64,000 bases of DNA, taken from assembly GCF_904846315.1 (NCBI RefSeq), contig NZ_CAJHAF010000001.1, positions 1,488,001-1,552,000 on the forward strand, read 5' to 3'. The position numbers and the translations under genes are program-made. Source of the stretch: Psychrobacter jeotgali (GTDB taxonomy: Bacteria > Pseudomonadota > Gammaproteobacteria > Pseudomonadales > Moraxellaceae). Below, in pieces: positions 1 to 7,124 of the stretch. The notes below the pieces were generated by a model that saw only the letters and a program-made list of their open reading frames with translations, was not told where the DNA came from and ran no database searches. Within the stretch, counting starts at the first letter, position 1; every line of letters starts with the position of its first letter.

Positions 1-659
1 AGTAGATAGTTATCCGTAAACAGTTTGCCATAGCCCTTAGCGCTTAAATAACCGCCCAAAGTCTGCTTAGTAAAAGCACTGGTGTCTTTAGCGCTCACTC
101 GCGCCTCGTCATAGTCTTGGCGCAGCGCTTTGATATGTTTATTAAACTGCAGAATGTCTTTGATAAATTGCCAAAACATCGGGTTTAAGACGTTTTTGCG
201 CTGTGATAATAAGGTATTAAGGGTATGCCCATTATATTCAAAATTAAGCGCGGTGTTTTTCACCGAAAAGCTCATGTCAGTCGCTTGAAACGGCACTTGC
301 AAATCGTGCAGCAGACGAAAAAAGTTAGGATAAGTACGCTCGTTAAAGACGATAAATCCGGTATCAATGGCGCTGGTTTCAACGTGCTTATTTTTTATAA
401 ACGGCCACTTTACTTTTTTATCCGCTTGTAGCGCCACATCGATGGTATTAACATGTCCGCCGATATAGTCATTAGCTTCAAATAAAGTTACGTCATGCAA
501 CTTTGCTAGATAGTGCGCACAAGTTAAACCTGACACCCCGGAACCAATAATAGCTATGCGCTTTTTAAGGTTAGCATTATCAGTGTTTTTCATTTTGCCC
601 ACTTGATTACTCTTATGGTTACTTTTATCTTTTGCACGCTTTGAGCGGATAAATGACAT
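1..659 (-). CDS. NAD(P)/FAD-dependent oxidoreductase, amine-oxidase-like (C-terminus beyond window)
   Basis: About 219 residues are visible and the frame stays open to base 1, so the C-terminus lies outside the window. After a basic, probably disordered leader there is a Rossmann dinucleotide motif (IAIIGSGVSGL) and an acidic strand end followed by GGH (FEANDYIGGHV), the FAD-binding signature of the COG2907 group of predicted NAD/FAD proteins. Family members commonly sit with a short-chain dehydrogenase, a DUF1365 protein and a cyclopropane-fatty-acid-synthase-like methyltransferase, and have been linked to modification of membrane fatty acids. The SDR gene upstream on the same strand fits that arrangement. 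The ATG at 659 has an AAGAGA upstream; an internal ATG at 593 lies nearer the Rossmann fold and is an alternative start. The substrate is unknown. Confidence 0.8.
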   Translation of the reverse strand, partial: MSFIRSKRAKDKSNHKSNQVGKMKNTDNANLKKRIAIIGSGVSGLTCAHYLAKLHDVTLFEANDYIGGHVNTIDVALQADKKVKWPFIKNKHVETSAIDTGFIVFNERTYPNFFRLLHDLQVPFQATDMSFSVKNTALNFEYNGHTLNTLLSQRKNVLNPMFWQFIKDILQFNKHIKALRQDYDEARVSAKDTSAFTKQTLGGYLSAKGYGKLFTDNYL

Positions 660-727
660 AATTGCAGTTTCTCTTACTTTGGGTGTTATAGTCGATATAC
701 AATAAAACTGATAATCTCTTACCACGT

Positions 728-800
728 GCTACTGGTAAAAATTTTACTTGCGTGCTGTGCCTACGCCGACAGAGGCTGCGCAAAATTAATACCAGTAGCA
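728..800. repeat. 73-bp inverted-repeat element between SDR and FAD oxidoreductase genes
   Basis: The arms 728-746 and 782-800 match at 17 of 19 positions as an inverted repeat (outer arm TGCTACTGGTA / TACCAGTAGCA). The loop is GC-richer than its surroundings. There is no T-run on either side, so it does not look like a plain intrinsic terminator. It sits between two genes that read leftward and may form a hairpin in their transcript, or it may be a dispersed palindromic unit. Confidence 0.6.
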
Positions 801-829
801 CTGTATCGTTTGTGATATTTTTGACTCTA

Positions 830-1570
830 TTAATCCTCTTTATACAGCTTAGTGGTGACTTGTTGCCAAACCATATCGGGCAATGCGCCTAAAGTTTTTA
901 ATGGCAAGGTGAGTTTTTTGGGAAATTCAATAACCTCATTACCATTAGCAATACCATCACGAATTGCTCGGCTTGCCTGCTCGGTGGTCTGCAAAAAAGG
1001 CATAGGGAAATCGTTTTGCTTAGTCATCGGGGTCTCAACAAAGCCCGGAACCACCAAACTTACCGCCACATCGTATGGCGCTAGACTAATTTGCAAGGTT
1101 TTCATCAGATAATGAATCGCCGCCTTGGAGCCGCCATAAGCTTCAGCACGCGGGAAAGGCACATAAGCAGATGCTGACCCTATACCCACCAAGCGTCCTT
1201 TTGACGCTATCAGTTTGGGCAATACTCCTTCGATAGCGTGCGAAAGTGTTCCCAAATTAATAGATATCACTTTCATAAAGCACTCACTGTCAAAGTTGGG
1301 CATGTCTAAATATTCGCAGGTGCCGGCGCAGCAAATCGCCAAATCCACTTGGTCGATCTCAGCAAATGCAGCAATCACTTTTTCTCTATCCATCAGGTCC
1401 AAATCGATAGCTGTCGCGCCAAGCTCTTTCAATTCAGCTAATGCCTCGTCATCACGCCCAACCGTGTAGACTGTATTCCCATCTAGCAAATAGTCTTTGG
1501 CTACTTGCTTGCCAATACCAGAAGTAGCGCCGGTAATAAGAATATGTAAGCTTTGAGGAGAGTCGGTCAT
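830..1570 (-). CDS. Short-chain dehydrogenase/reductase (SDR) family oxidoreductase
   Basis: A 246-residue classical SDR. The N-terminal cofactor motif TGATSGIG, the middle CCAG motif (NNAG equivalent), the catalytic Ser in GSASAYVPF and the YGGSK pair (YxxxK) are all visible, so it should be an active NAD(P)H-dependent oxidoreductase. Just before the FAD oxidoreductase on the same strand, it probably belongs to the same unit; this pairing is typical of the COG2907 neighbourhood. The frame opens at 1600, but the ATG at 1570 is preferred because an AAGGAT lies 7 bases before it. The substrate cannot be read from the sequence. Confidence 0.88.
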   Translation of the reverse strand: MTDSPQSLHILITGATSGIGKQVAKDYLLDGNTVYTVGRDDEALAELKELGATAIDLDLMDREKVIAAFAEIDQVDLAICCAGTCEYLDMPNFDSECFMKVISINLGTLSHAIEGVLPKLIASKGRLVGIGSASAYVPFPRAEAYGGSKAAIHYLMKTLQISLAPYDVAVSLVVPGFVETPMTKQNDFPMPFLQTTEQASRAIRDGIANGNEVIEFPKKLTLPLKTLGALPDMVWQQVTTKLYKED

Positions 1571-1955
1571 TTTAAAAATCCTTTTTAAAATATTCTTCAA
1601 AATATAATCGGCTTTAAGAAATAAGCGAATCGATAGTCAATCAAAGATCAAAGACCAAAGACCAAAGAGTGCAAATTACTTCTGCTCAACTATAATCATT
1701 ATTAAAATAAATCTTATATTTAACAGCCATTTATTCATTAAAGCTAAATAATCGCATAATTACCATATGCGGTAAAGCGATTATTGTTGTTACTTCACAA
1801 TTCAATGTTCAAAGACGAATTATGTATACCGTCGCTAAATGCTATATTTTCTTTTATAGCGCTATAAGACAGCACTATATAGCCATGCTACAATAATTAT
1901 CCGTAGCCACCATTACTGTTCCTAACTTCCACTCACCTATAAAAAAGGATATTCC
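1571..1955. other. Divergent intergenic region with a 7-bp tandem repeat and a palindrome
   Basis: A 385-bp spacer between the leftward SDR gene and the rightward aminotransferase gene. It holds four tandem 7-bp units (TCAAAGA twice, then CCAAAGA twice) at 1641-1668 and a perfect 12-bp palindrome TATAGCGCTATA at 1855-1866. Promoters for both genes must lie here, but I see no clear -35/-10 pair. No convincing small ORF was found. Confidence 0.5.
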
Positions 1956-3158
1956 ATGAGCGAATTACAACTATCCAACCGTGTCAATAACATCAAGCCA
2001 TCGCCTACTCTTGCTATTACTAATAAAGCCAAAGAGCTTAAAGCAGCAGGCAAAGACATCATTGGTTTAGGTGCCGGCGAACCTGATTTTGATACCCCTG
2101 ATCATGTCAAAAAAGCTGCTATCGAGGCCATTAATAATGGCTTTACCAAATATACCGCAGTCGATGGTACGCCGGAGCTAAAAAAAGCCATTATTGAGAA
2201 GTTCAAACGCGATAATGACATCAACTACGAGATGAATGAGATTTTGGTGTCAGTCGGTGGTAAGCAATCGTTTTTCAACCTTGCTCAAGCCTTTATCAAT
2301 GCTGGCGACGAAGTCATCATCCCAGCGCCGTATTGGGTCAGCTACCCTGACATGGTCATCATTGCAGAGGGCAAACCGGTTATCGTTGAATGCCCAGCCG
2401 AGCAAGATTTCAAAATTACCCCGCAGCAATTAGAAGATGCCATCACTGACAAAACTAAAATGTTGGTACTCAACAGCCCTTCTAATCCCACAGGGATGAT
2501 TTATACTTTAGAAGAATTAAAAGGCCTCGCTGAAGTGCTCAAAAAACATCCGCACGTTTACGTGGTATCAGATGATATGTATGAACACATTCGCTGGACG
2601 GGTGACAAGTTTTATAACATCTTAAACGCCGCACCTGAATTAAAAGAACGCGCTATTATCTTAAATGGGGTGTCAAAAGCCTATGCGATGACCGGCTGGC
2701 GTATCGGTTATGCTGGCGGTCCTGCCAAACTGATTGGCGCAATGAAAAAGGTACAATCGCAGTCGACTTCATGCCCGACCTCAATCAGCCAAGTCGCTGC
2801 CGAAGCTGCCATCAGCGGCGATCAAAGCGTCCTTACCCCTATGATTGAAGCGTTTGAGCAGCGTTGTGATTTGGTAGTCGATGGTTTGAATGCCATCAAA
2901 GGCATCACTTGCCTACGTCCAGACGGTGCCTTCTATGTTTACCCAAATATCAAACCTTTGATTAAAGCCGCTGGCCTGTCCTCTTGCACTGAGTTCTCAG
3001 CATGGTTACTGGATAAAGTCGGCGTTGCCGTAGTACCAGGCGATGCGTTTGGCCTTGGTGGCTATATGCGTATCTCCTACGCTACCGATGAAGCTACATT
3101 AAAAGATGCGCTATCCCGTATCGAAAAAGCAGTGGCTGACTTAGATGTTGCTGAATAG
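1956..3158 (+). CDS. aspC: Pyridoxal-phosphate-dependent aspartate aminotransferase (class I, Ib-like)
   Basis: A 400-residue fold-type I aminotransferase that transfers the amino group between aspartate and 2-oxoglutarate, linking the TCA cycle to amino-acid synthesis in the cytoplasm. Visible signatures are the N-terminal GAGEPDFDTP loop, the YTAVDGTPEL substrate segment, NSPSNPTG (the Asn that contacts PLP), the Asp/Tyr pair in SDDMYEH, and the Schiff-base lysine K241 in NGVSKAYAMTGWR. Length and motifs match the bacterial Ib group of about 400 residues. An AAAAAAGGA precedes the ATG. It stands alone, with an intrinsic terminator just downstream. A related specificity (aromatic or prephenate aminotransferase) cannot be excluded. 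Confidence 0.9.
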   Translation: MSELQLSNRVNNIKPSPTLAITNKAKELKAAGKDIIGLGAGEPDFDTPDHVKKAAIEAINNGFTKYTAVDGTPELKKAIIEKFKRDNDINYEMNEILVSVGGKQSFFNLAQAFINAGDEVIIPAPYWVSYPDMVIIAEGKPVIVECPAEQDFKITPQQLEDAITDKTKMLVLNSPSNPTGMIYTLEELKGLAEVLKKHPHVYVVSDDMYEHIRWTGDKFYNILNAAPELKERAIILNGVSKAYAMTGWRIGYAGGPAKLIGAMKKVQSQSTSCPTSISQVAAEAAISGDQSVLTPMIEAFEQRCDLVVDGLNAIKGITCLRPDGAFYVYPNIKPLIKAAGLSSCTEFSAWLLDKVGVAVVPGDAFGLGGYMRISYATDEATLKDALSRIEKAVADLDVAE

Positions 3159-3186
3159 GTTATCGGTTGTCGAATGAATCTAAACT

Positions 3187-3214
3187 GAGACGTCCATTAA
3201 TGGGCGTCTTTTTA
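3187..3214 (+). terminator. Intrinsic terminator after aspC
   Basis: Stem GACGTCC (3189-3195) pairs with GGGCGTC (3202-3208), with one wobble, around a 6-base loop and followed by a T-run. It lies about 30 bases past the aminotransferase stop. Confidence 0.8.
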
Positions 3215-3296
3215 TAATCAAAGGTAGTAAAACTGATGCGAAAAAGACTATTTAAGTCATTAAAAGCATAATATTTGGCAAAATTATAAAAAAGGC

Positions 3297-3324
3297 TTGA
3301 CCTATTTTTTATCTTTGCTAGAAT
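3297..3324 (+). promoter_or_regulatory. Promoter of tRNA-Asn copy 1
   Basis: TTGACC at 3297-3302 and TAGAAT at 3319-3324 are separated by 16 bp. A GC-rich stretch containing GCCCCAC follows the -10 box where the discriminator lies, as expected for a stable-RNA promoter under stringent control (inference). Confidence 0.7.
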
Positions 3325-3390
3325 ACGCCCCACTTAGCAACAACTCATCACCGTTGGCGCTAAGCTCGCAGTAAGTTAATTACCGCTTAT

Positions 3391-3466
3391 TCCTCAATAG
3401 CTCAGTTGGTAGAGCGTCGGACTGTTAATCCGTGTGTCCCTGGTTCGAGCCCAGGTTGGGGAGCCA
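3391..3466 (+). tRNA. tRNA-Asn (GTT), copy 1
   Basis: A 76-nt cloverleaf with encoded CCA end. The anticodon GTT is at 3424-3426 in the loop of CGGACTGTTAATCCG, and the T arm contains GGTTCGAGCC. The acceptor stem pairs TCCTCAA with TTGGGGA, so its fourth pair is T-G instead of the C-G seen in copy 2. Confidence 0.97.
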
Positions 3467-3540
3467 TATTCTACAAGCTGTTTTATTCGCAGCTTGATAC
3501 TACTTTGAATCGTTTTGATTCGATTATGGCATTTGCCAAG

Positions 3541-3568
3541 ACCCTTATCACTTTGATGAGGGTTTTTT
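3541..3568 (+). terminator. Terminator after tRNA-Asn copy 1
   Basis: ACCCTTATCA and TGATGAGGGT form a 10-bp stem around a very short loop, followed directly by a run of T. Confidence 0.85.
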
Positions 3569-3778
3569 TATGGCTGTTAATATTGCTCTCACTGGCCTTT
3601 CCTAGCTATTTTAAATAATAAAGACTAAGCGCAGTTAACAGCATCGATTTTAAAATTTTATGCTTTTTATAGCCTTAGTTTTTACAGCGCTTAGAGGGAG
3701 AAAGTCTGCGCTCTATCCTAAAAAAAGCATATCCTAGCCAAAACTTAGTAAATATTTATAAATATTGGCTTATCGAGG
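3569..3778. other. Spacer between the two tRNA-Asn units
   Basis: AT-rich spacer of about 210 bp. The ATGGCTGTT found directly after this terminator also follows the second tRNA-Asn terminator, indicating that the tandem copies arose by duplication of a unit that included its 3' flank. No gene seen. Confidence 0.5.
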
Positions 3779-3807
3779 TTGACAGACAATCATGACTTGG
3801 CTAAAAT
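3779..3807 (+). promoter_or_regulatory. Promoter of tRNA-Asn copy 2
   Basis: TTGACA at 3779-3784 and TAAAAT at 3802-3807 with the ideal 17-bp spacer, followed by the GTGCCCCAC discriminator. It is closer to consensus than the promoter of copy 1. Confidence 0.8.
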
Positions 3808-3882
3808 GTGCCCCACATAACGCAAACAAGCTCAAAGCTAATTAGAGTTTAATTTAGTAAATTTGCAGTTATCACAGCTTAT

Positions 3883-3958
3883 TCCCCAATAGCTCAGTTG
3901 GTAGAGCGTCGGACTGTTAATCCGTGTGTCCCTGGTTCGAGCCCAGGTTGGGGAGCCA
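3883..3958 (+). tRNA. tRNA-Asn (GTT), copy 2
   Basis: A 76-nt gene differing from copy 1 at a single base: the acceptor stem begins TCCCCAA and pairs perfectly with TTGGGGA. The CCA end is encoded. It has its own promoter and terminator. Confidence 0.97.
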
Positions 3959-3964
3959 TATTAT

Positions 3965-4000
3965 AAAAAACCTTCATCCGTTACCGATGAAGGTTTTTTT
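3965..4000 (+). terminator. Terminator after tRNA-Asn copy 2
   Basis: ACCTTCATC and GATGAAGGT form the stem, flanked by an A-run and followed by seven T. The stem sequence is unrelated to that of copy 1. Confidence 0.88.
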
Positions 4001-4232
4001 ATGGCTGTTGATTTTATACGGAACGGTGGTCATTGATAAACGGTGTTCTTTTAAGTGGTTTTGTTGTATGGTATCTATATATAGTAACTTATTATCGTCT
4101 GTACCCTTATCTCTTTGCTATTTAACGTAAAAGTAAGCCAATTAAGCAGACATTAATCTTGAAAAAGCACATAATTACCAGAAGCTTTCGTTCAATATCT
4201 TTATTCCTACTCACTTTAAGTAACGGTTTATT

Positions 4233-4568
4233 ATGATACCTGTACGCATAAAAAATAAATTCTCTGATCACCCCCAAAAAGTCATGCGTCCGATTAGCAT
4301 TCGTCTTTCTGAGGAGATGATAGAGCTACTAGAAGCAACGTCATCAGAGCTTGGATTTAAACGCATTCAAGGGCTGATTCGCCTTTACATTCGCCAAGGC
4401 CTTGATCGTGATCATCAAGACTATACTTTAGCCCATGATGAGGTATTTATTGAGACTCTGCGCAAGCGTGGTGTCAGTCAACGCATTATCGATGAAGCTA
4501 TCGTAGTCACTCATAACAACAATATTACTCACCCCTTATCTGAACTCCAAGATCAAGAGCAGAAATAA
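4233..4568 (+). CDS. Ribbon-helix-helix domain protein, putative DNA-binding regulator
   Basis: A 111-residue soluble protein. Residues about 18-60 read as one short strand (RPISIRLSEEM) followed by two helices (ELLEATSSELG; IQGLIRLYIRQGL), the layout of Arc/CopG/MetJ-type dimeric DNA-binding domains. The C-terminal half has no motif I recognise. The gene stands alone between tRNA-Asn and a lipoprotein gene with its own terminator, and no toxin partner is adjacent, so an antitoxin role is not supported. The ribosome site before 4233 is weak; an internal ATG at the RHH strand has none, so the longer form is kept. The target is unknown. Confidence 0.65.
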   Translation: MIPVRIKNKFSDHPQKVMRPISIRLSEEMIELLEATSSELGFKRIQGLIRLYIRQGLDRDHQDYTLAHDEVFIETLRKRGVSQRIIDEAIVVTHNNNITHPLSELQDQEQK

Positions 4569-4628
4569 GCTCGGTTTTGCCATAGTTAATCAAAACTGCT
4601 TGAAAATATAGTTTATAGTAAAGCCAAA

Positions 4629-4662
4629 AGGCCAGGCACTATTACAGTGCTTGGCTTTTTGA
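4629..4662 (+). terminator. Terminator after the RHH gene
   Basis: GCCAGGCACT (4631-4640) pairs with AGTGCTTGGC (4646-4655), followed by five T. Confidence 0.85.
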
Positions 4663-4844
4663 CTTTTGTAAGACTCATTCTTAATCTGTAGCTTTTACTG
4701 TAAACCACCTTCTACAAAATTAAACACCCTATTTAGTGATATTTATACTTACTATGCTATTAAAAACGGTATATTAGACTATGATTTAAATAATAATACG
4801 GCTTAACAAAGCTCATAAGGAAAAGATTTATAAGGAGATAAATC

Positions 4845-5579
4845 GTGAATAGTTTAAAGCAATATTCCAGTGCCATTCTATTGATATTAATCTCATTAGG
4901 TCTCATTCCTACTGTTAGTGGCTGTTCTGCGCCGCAAAGTGATCCTACCAAACAGACTATTCCCACTGATTCAGACCAATGGCAAAAAAGACTGGGCGAT
5001 AGTTTTGAGCAGCTATCTGCAAGCGATAGGCAGCTGCTCAGCCGTTATATGCTGCGCATGAAGCTGAGCGGTGCCTATGAGTCAGGAGCTATGCCACGCA
5101 CCACCATTGGCCAAGCACTTACCCAACAGCGTGAATATGAGCGCTTGCATCCTAACAACCCTACAGGTGAGAGAAGCCCTATTGTTGGGAGTCGACAAAC
5201 CATATTGATCAATACTCAAACCTACCCTATCGCCCTGTTACCTATTAAGACTAGCGATAGTGATAGCCTCAATCAGGTCAAACTACAATTTATGCTATCC
5301 AATCATGGCAGTGTAGCTATCGAGAGCTTTAGAGGGAAGCTAATGATGCAAGATGCAAAACTGACTAAAGGCAAACGCTTTAATGTGCCTTTAACGACCT
5401 TTGATCCGCCTATTATGCCTGAGCAGTCGGGGAAGATAGTGATTGAGAGTAGTATCGAAGATATTAACGTAATGCGAGCTATCAGAAACGCTCAAGATGT
5501 TAATATTACCATTGATGAAGGTATACTAACCCTTAGCGATGGTGAGCAAGTTGAGTTTAGTAAACAGCTGATTAAGTAA
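4845..5579 (+). CDS. Putative lipoprotein of unknown function
   Basis: A 244-residue protein with a type II signal peptide: a hydrophobic stretch at residues 9-23 and a lipobox VSGC with Cys27 as the lipidation site. The next residues (SAPQSDP) lack an Asp at +2, so sorting to the outer membrane is likely. A helical, charged region follows, then a C-terminal part (from about residue 120) that reads as beta strands. I do not recognise the family. The start is GTG, chosen because TAAGGAG lies 7 bases before it. It is a single-gene unit ending in a strong hairpin shared with the convergent tRNA-Ser gene. Confidence 0.7.
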   Translation: MNSLKQYSSAILLILISLGLIPTVSGCSAPQSDPTKQTIPTDSDQWQKRLGDSFEQLSASDRQLLSRYMLRMKLSGAYESGAMPRTTIGQALTQQREYERLHPNNPTGERSPIVGSRQTILINTQTYPIALLPIKTSDSDSLNQVKLQFMLSNHGSVAIESFRGKLMMQDAKLTKGKRFNVPLTTFDPPIMPEQSGKIVIESSIEDINVMRAIRNAQDVNITIDEGILTLSDGEQVEFSKQLIK

Positions 5580-5609
5580 GCGACGTAATATGTGTTAAAA
5601 CTTTCAATA

Positions 5610-5648
5610 AAAAAAGCCCCAATCATAATTGATTGGGGCTTTTTTTAT
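5610..5648. terminator. Bidirectional terminator between lipoprotein gene and tRNA-Ser
   Basis: AGCCCCAATC and GATTGGGGCT form a perfect 10-bp stem, flanked by A-runs on the left and T-runs on the right. It can terminate the + strand lipoprotein gene and the - strand tRNA-Ser. Confidence 0.9.
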
Positions 5649-5663
5649 TCTTTACTGCTAATT

Positions 5664-5754
5664 TGGCGGAGACGGTGAGATTCGAACTCACGAAGGGCTA
5701 TGAACCCTTGCCGGTTTTCAAGACCGGTGCATTCAACCGCTCTGCCACGTCTCC
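5664..5754 (-). tRNA. tRNA-Ser (TGA)
   Basis: A 91-nt type II tRNA with a long variable arm and encoded CCA (complement of 5664-5666). The anticodon TGA is the complement of 5718-5720, inside CGGTCTTGAAAACCG. The length class, G at position 1 and GTTCGAATC in the T arm agree with serine tRNAs. Confidence 0.96.
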
Positions 5755-5765
5755 ATTGGTGCATC

Positions 5766-5793
5766 ATTATAGCGATCTAAAATGATAATGCAA
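5766..5793 (-). promoter_or_regulatory. Promoter of tRNA-Ser
   Basis: On the - strand, TTGCAT (complement of 5788-5793) and TATAAT (complement of 5766-5771) are 16 bp apart. The -10 box lies 11 bases before the mature tRNA end, so the 5' leader must be only a few bases long. Confidence 0.75.
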
Positions 5794-5850
5794 TAGCCTA
5801 ACCCAAAAAATTTAAATTATTTTATATTATGAGTCTATTGAATGGATAAA

Positions 5851-6948
5851 TTAGGGTTTGGTTGCGGCCAAATGCAGACACATGTCGAGCAACCTATTGG
5901 CATAGCCCCATTCATTATCGTACCAAGCAAACACTTTATATTGTTCGCCTACTTGCATAAGTTGTTGACCATCGATAATAAGCGATTCAGTTTGATGAAT
6001 AAAATCACTAGAGACTAGCGGCTCATCGGTATAAGCCATGATATCAGTTAAGTGCGCTTGGCTCGCCGTCTTAAGCGCCTCTCGTACTGACTCAATACTG
6101 ACATCCGGCGTATTAAATACAAAAGTCACATCGATAGCTGCAACATCGATAGTCGGCACCCGAATAGAGTGACCATTAATCTTACCCTCCATCGCTGGCA
6201 ACACCCGTTCGGTTGCCGCTATACTACTAGATGTTGTAGGGATAATATTGTGCCCTGACGCCCGCGCCCGCCGTGGATCACGGTGCGCTTGATCGAGTAC
6301 GGTTTGATCAGCGGTGACCGCATGAATCTCGGTCATCATCGCTGAGCTCACTCCAAATGCCTTATCAAGGGTGTCAATAAGTGGCACCAAAGCCTGAGTG
6401 GTACAAGAGACGCTCGAGATAATCGGTAGCTGCTTGGTAAGCTGATCGGTATTGACCCCCATCACGATACAAGCATCAACGTTATCAAAGGGCGCCGCAC
6501 CGATAATGACTTGCTGCGCTCCTGCCTTAATATGCAAATAGGCTTGATCATAAGAACGAAAGTGTCCGGTACATTCTAGTACCACATCGATATCCAGCGC
6601 TTGCCACGGGAGCTGCTCAGGATCGGCCTCAGAGAGCAGACGAATGCAGTAAGTATAATTGTTTTTGGTCAGACAAAGCTCGGTTTCGTAGTGACCCTCT
6701 ATCGGCTCTTTGACGATATCCGCACTGACCCCTAGACGGCTTAAACGTCCATGCGTACTATCAAACTTAAGCAGATGCAACAAAATATCAGCCGGTGCCA
6801 AGTCATTTATCGCCACCACATGAATGGCTCGACCCAGCACTTCAAAGCGCTCTAATAATGCACGCAGTACATTGCGCCCTATACGTCCAAAGCCATTGAT
6901 AGCTATGCGCAAAGGCTGGTCTGATGACTTATTATCCAAATTGCTCAT
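5851..6948 (-). CDS. Glyceraldehyde-3-phosphate / erythrose-4-phosphate dehydrogenase family protein
   Basis: An NAD-dependent phosphorylating aldehyde dehydrogenase: Rossmann motif INGFGRIGRN, catalytic Cys182 in VSCTTQ, the RRARASGHNIIPT segment and the WYDNEWGYANR C-terminus. Glycolytic GAPDHs usually read SCTTN and RVPTPN. Here the sequence has SCTTQ, RVPTID followed by AAID, and SLIIDGQQ, which are closer to Epd, the enzyme that feeds erythrose-4-phosphate into pyridoxal-phosphate synthesis. I therefore leave Gap versus Epd open. The frame opens at 7005; the ATG at 6948 is chosen by family length, though neither start has a good ribosome site. The helicase gene upstream on the same strand ends about 120 bases before the frame opens. 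Confidence 0.82.
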   Translation of the reverse strand: MSNLDNKSSDQPLRIAINGFGRIGRNVLRALLERFEVLGRAIHVVAINDLAPADILLHLLKFDSTHGRLSRLGVSADIVKEPIEGHYETELCLTKNNYTYCIRLLSEADPEQLPWQALDIDVVLECTGHFRSYDQAYLHIKAGAQQVIIGAAPFDNVDACIVMGVNTDQLTKQLPIISSVSCTTQALVPLIDTLDKAFGVSSAMMTEIHAVTADQTVLDQAHRDPRRARASGHNIIPTTSSSIAATERVLPAMEGKINGHSIRVPTIDVAAIDVTFVFNTPDVSIESVREALKTASQAHLTDIMAYTDEPLVSSDFIHQTESLIIDGQQLMQVGEQYKVFAWYDNEWGYANRLLDMCLHLAATKP

Positions 6949-7124
6949 AGGTGACACTTTGGTTTTAGTATTTAGAGGGTAAGAGGTACTAGAAAAATCA
7001 GGCATATAAATGAATCGCTATAAGTATGATAAGCCCAAAAGCTTATTAGAGCGTGTTGCGCTGAATATAGATTAGAATGAAAGCTAGAGTGAGGGTTAAA
7101 CCGTTTCACCTAACCCATACAGCG

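Noticed and set aside
3406..3618. 70-codon frame over tRNA-Asn copy 1 and its terminator
   Set aside because: It reads through the tRNA and the terminator hairpin, and has no ribosome site; chance frame.
3924..4130. 68-codon frame over tRNA-Asn copy 2
   Set aside because: Same reason: it begins inside the tRNA and crosses its terminator.
4233..4568. Antitoxin of a toxin-antitoxin pair
   Set aside because: Although the domain is ribbon-helix-helix, no partner gene is adjacent on either side; the neighbours are a tRNA and a lipoprotein gene with terminators between.
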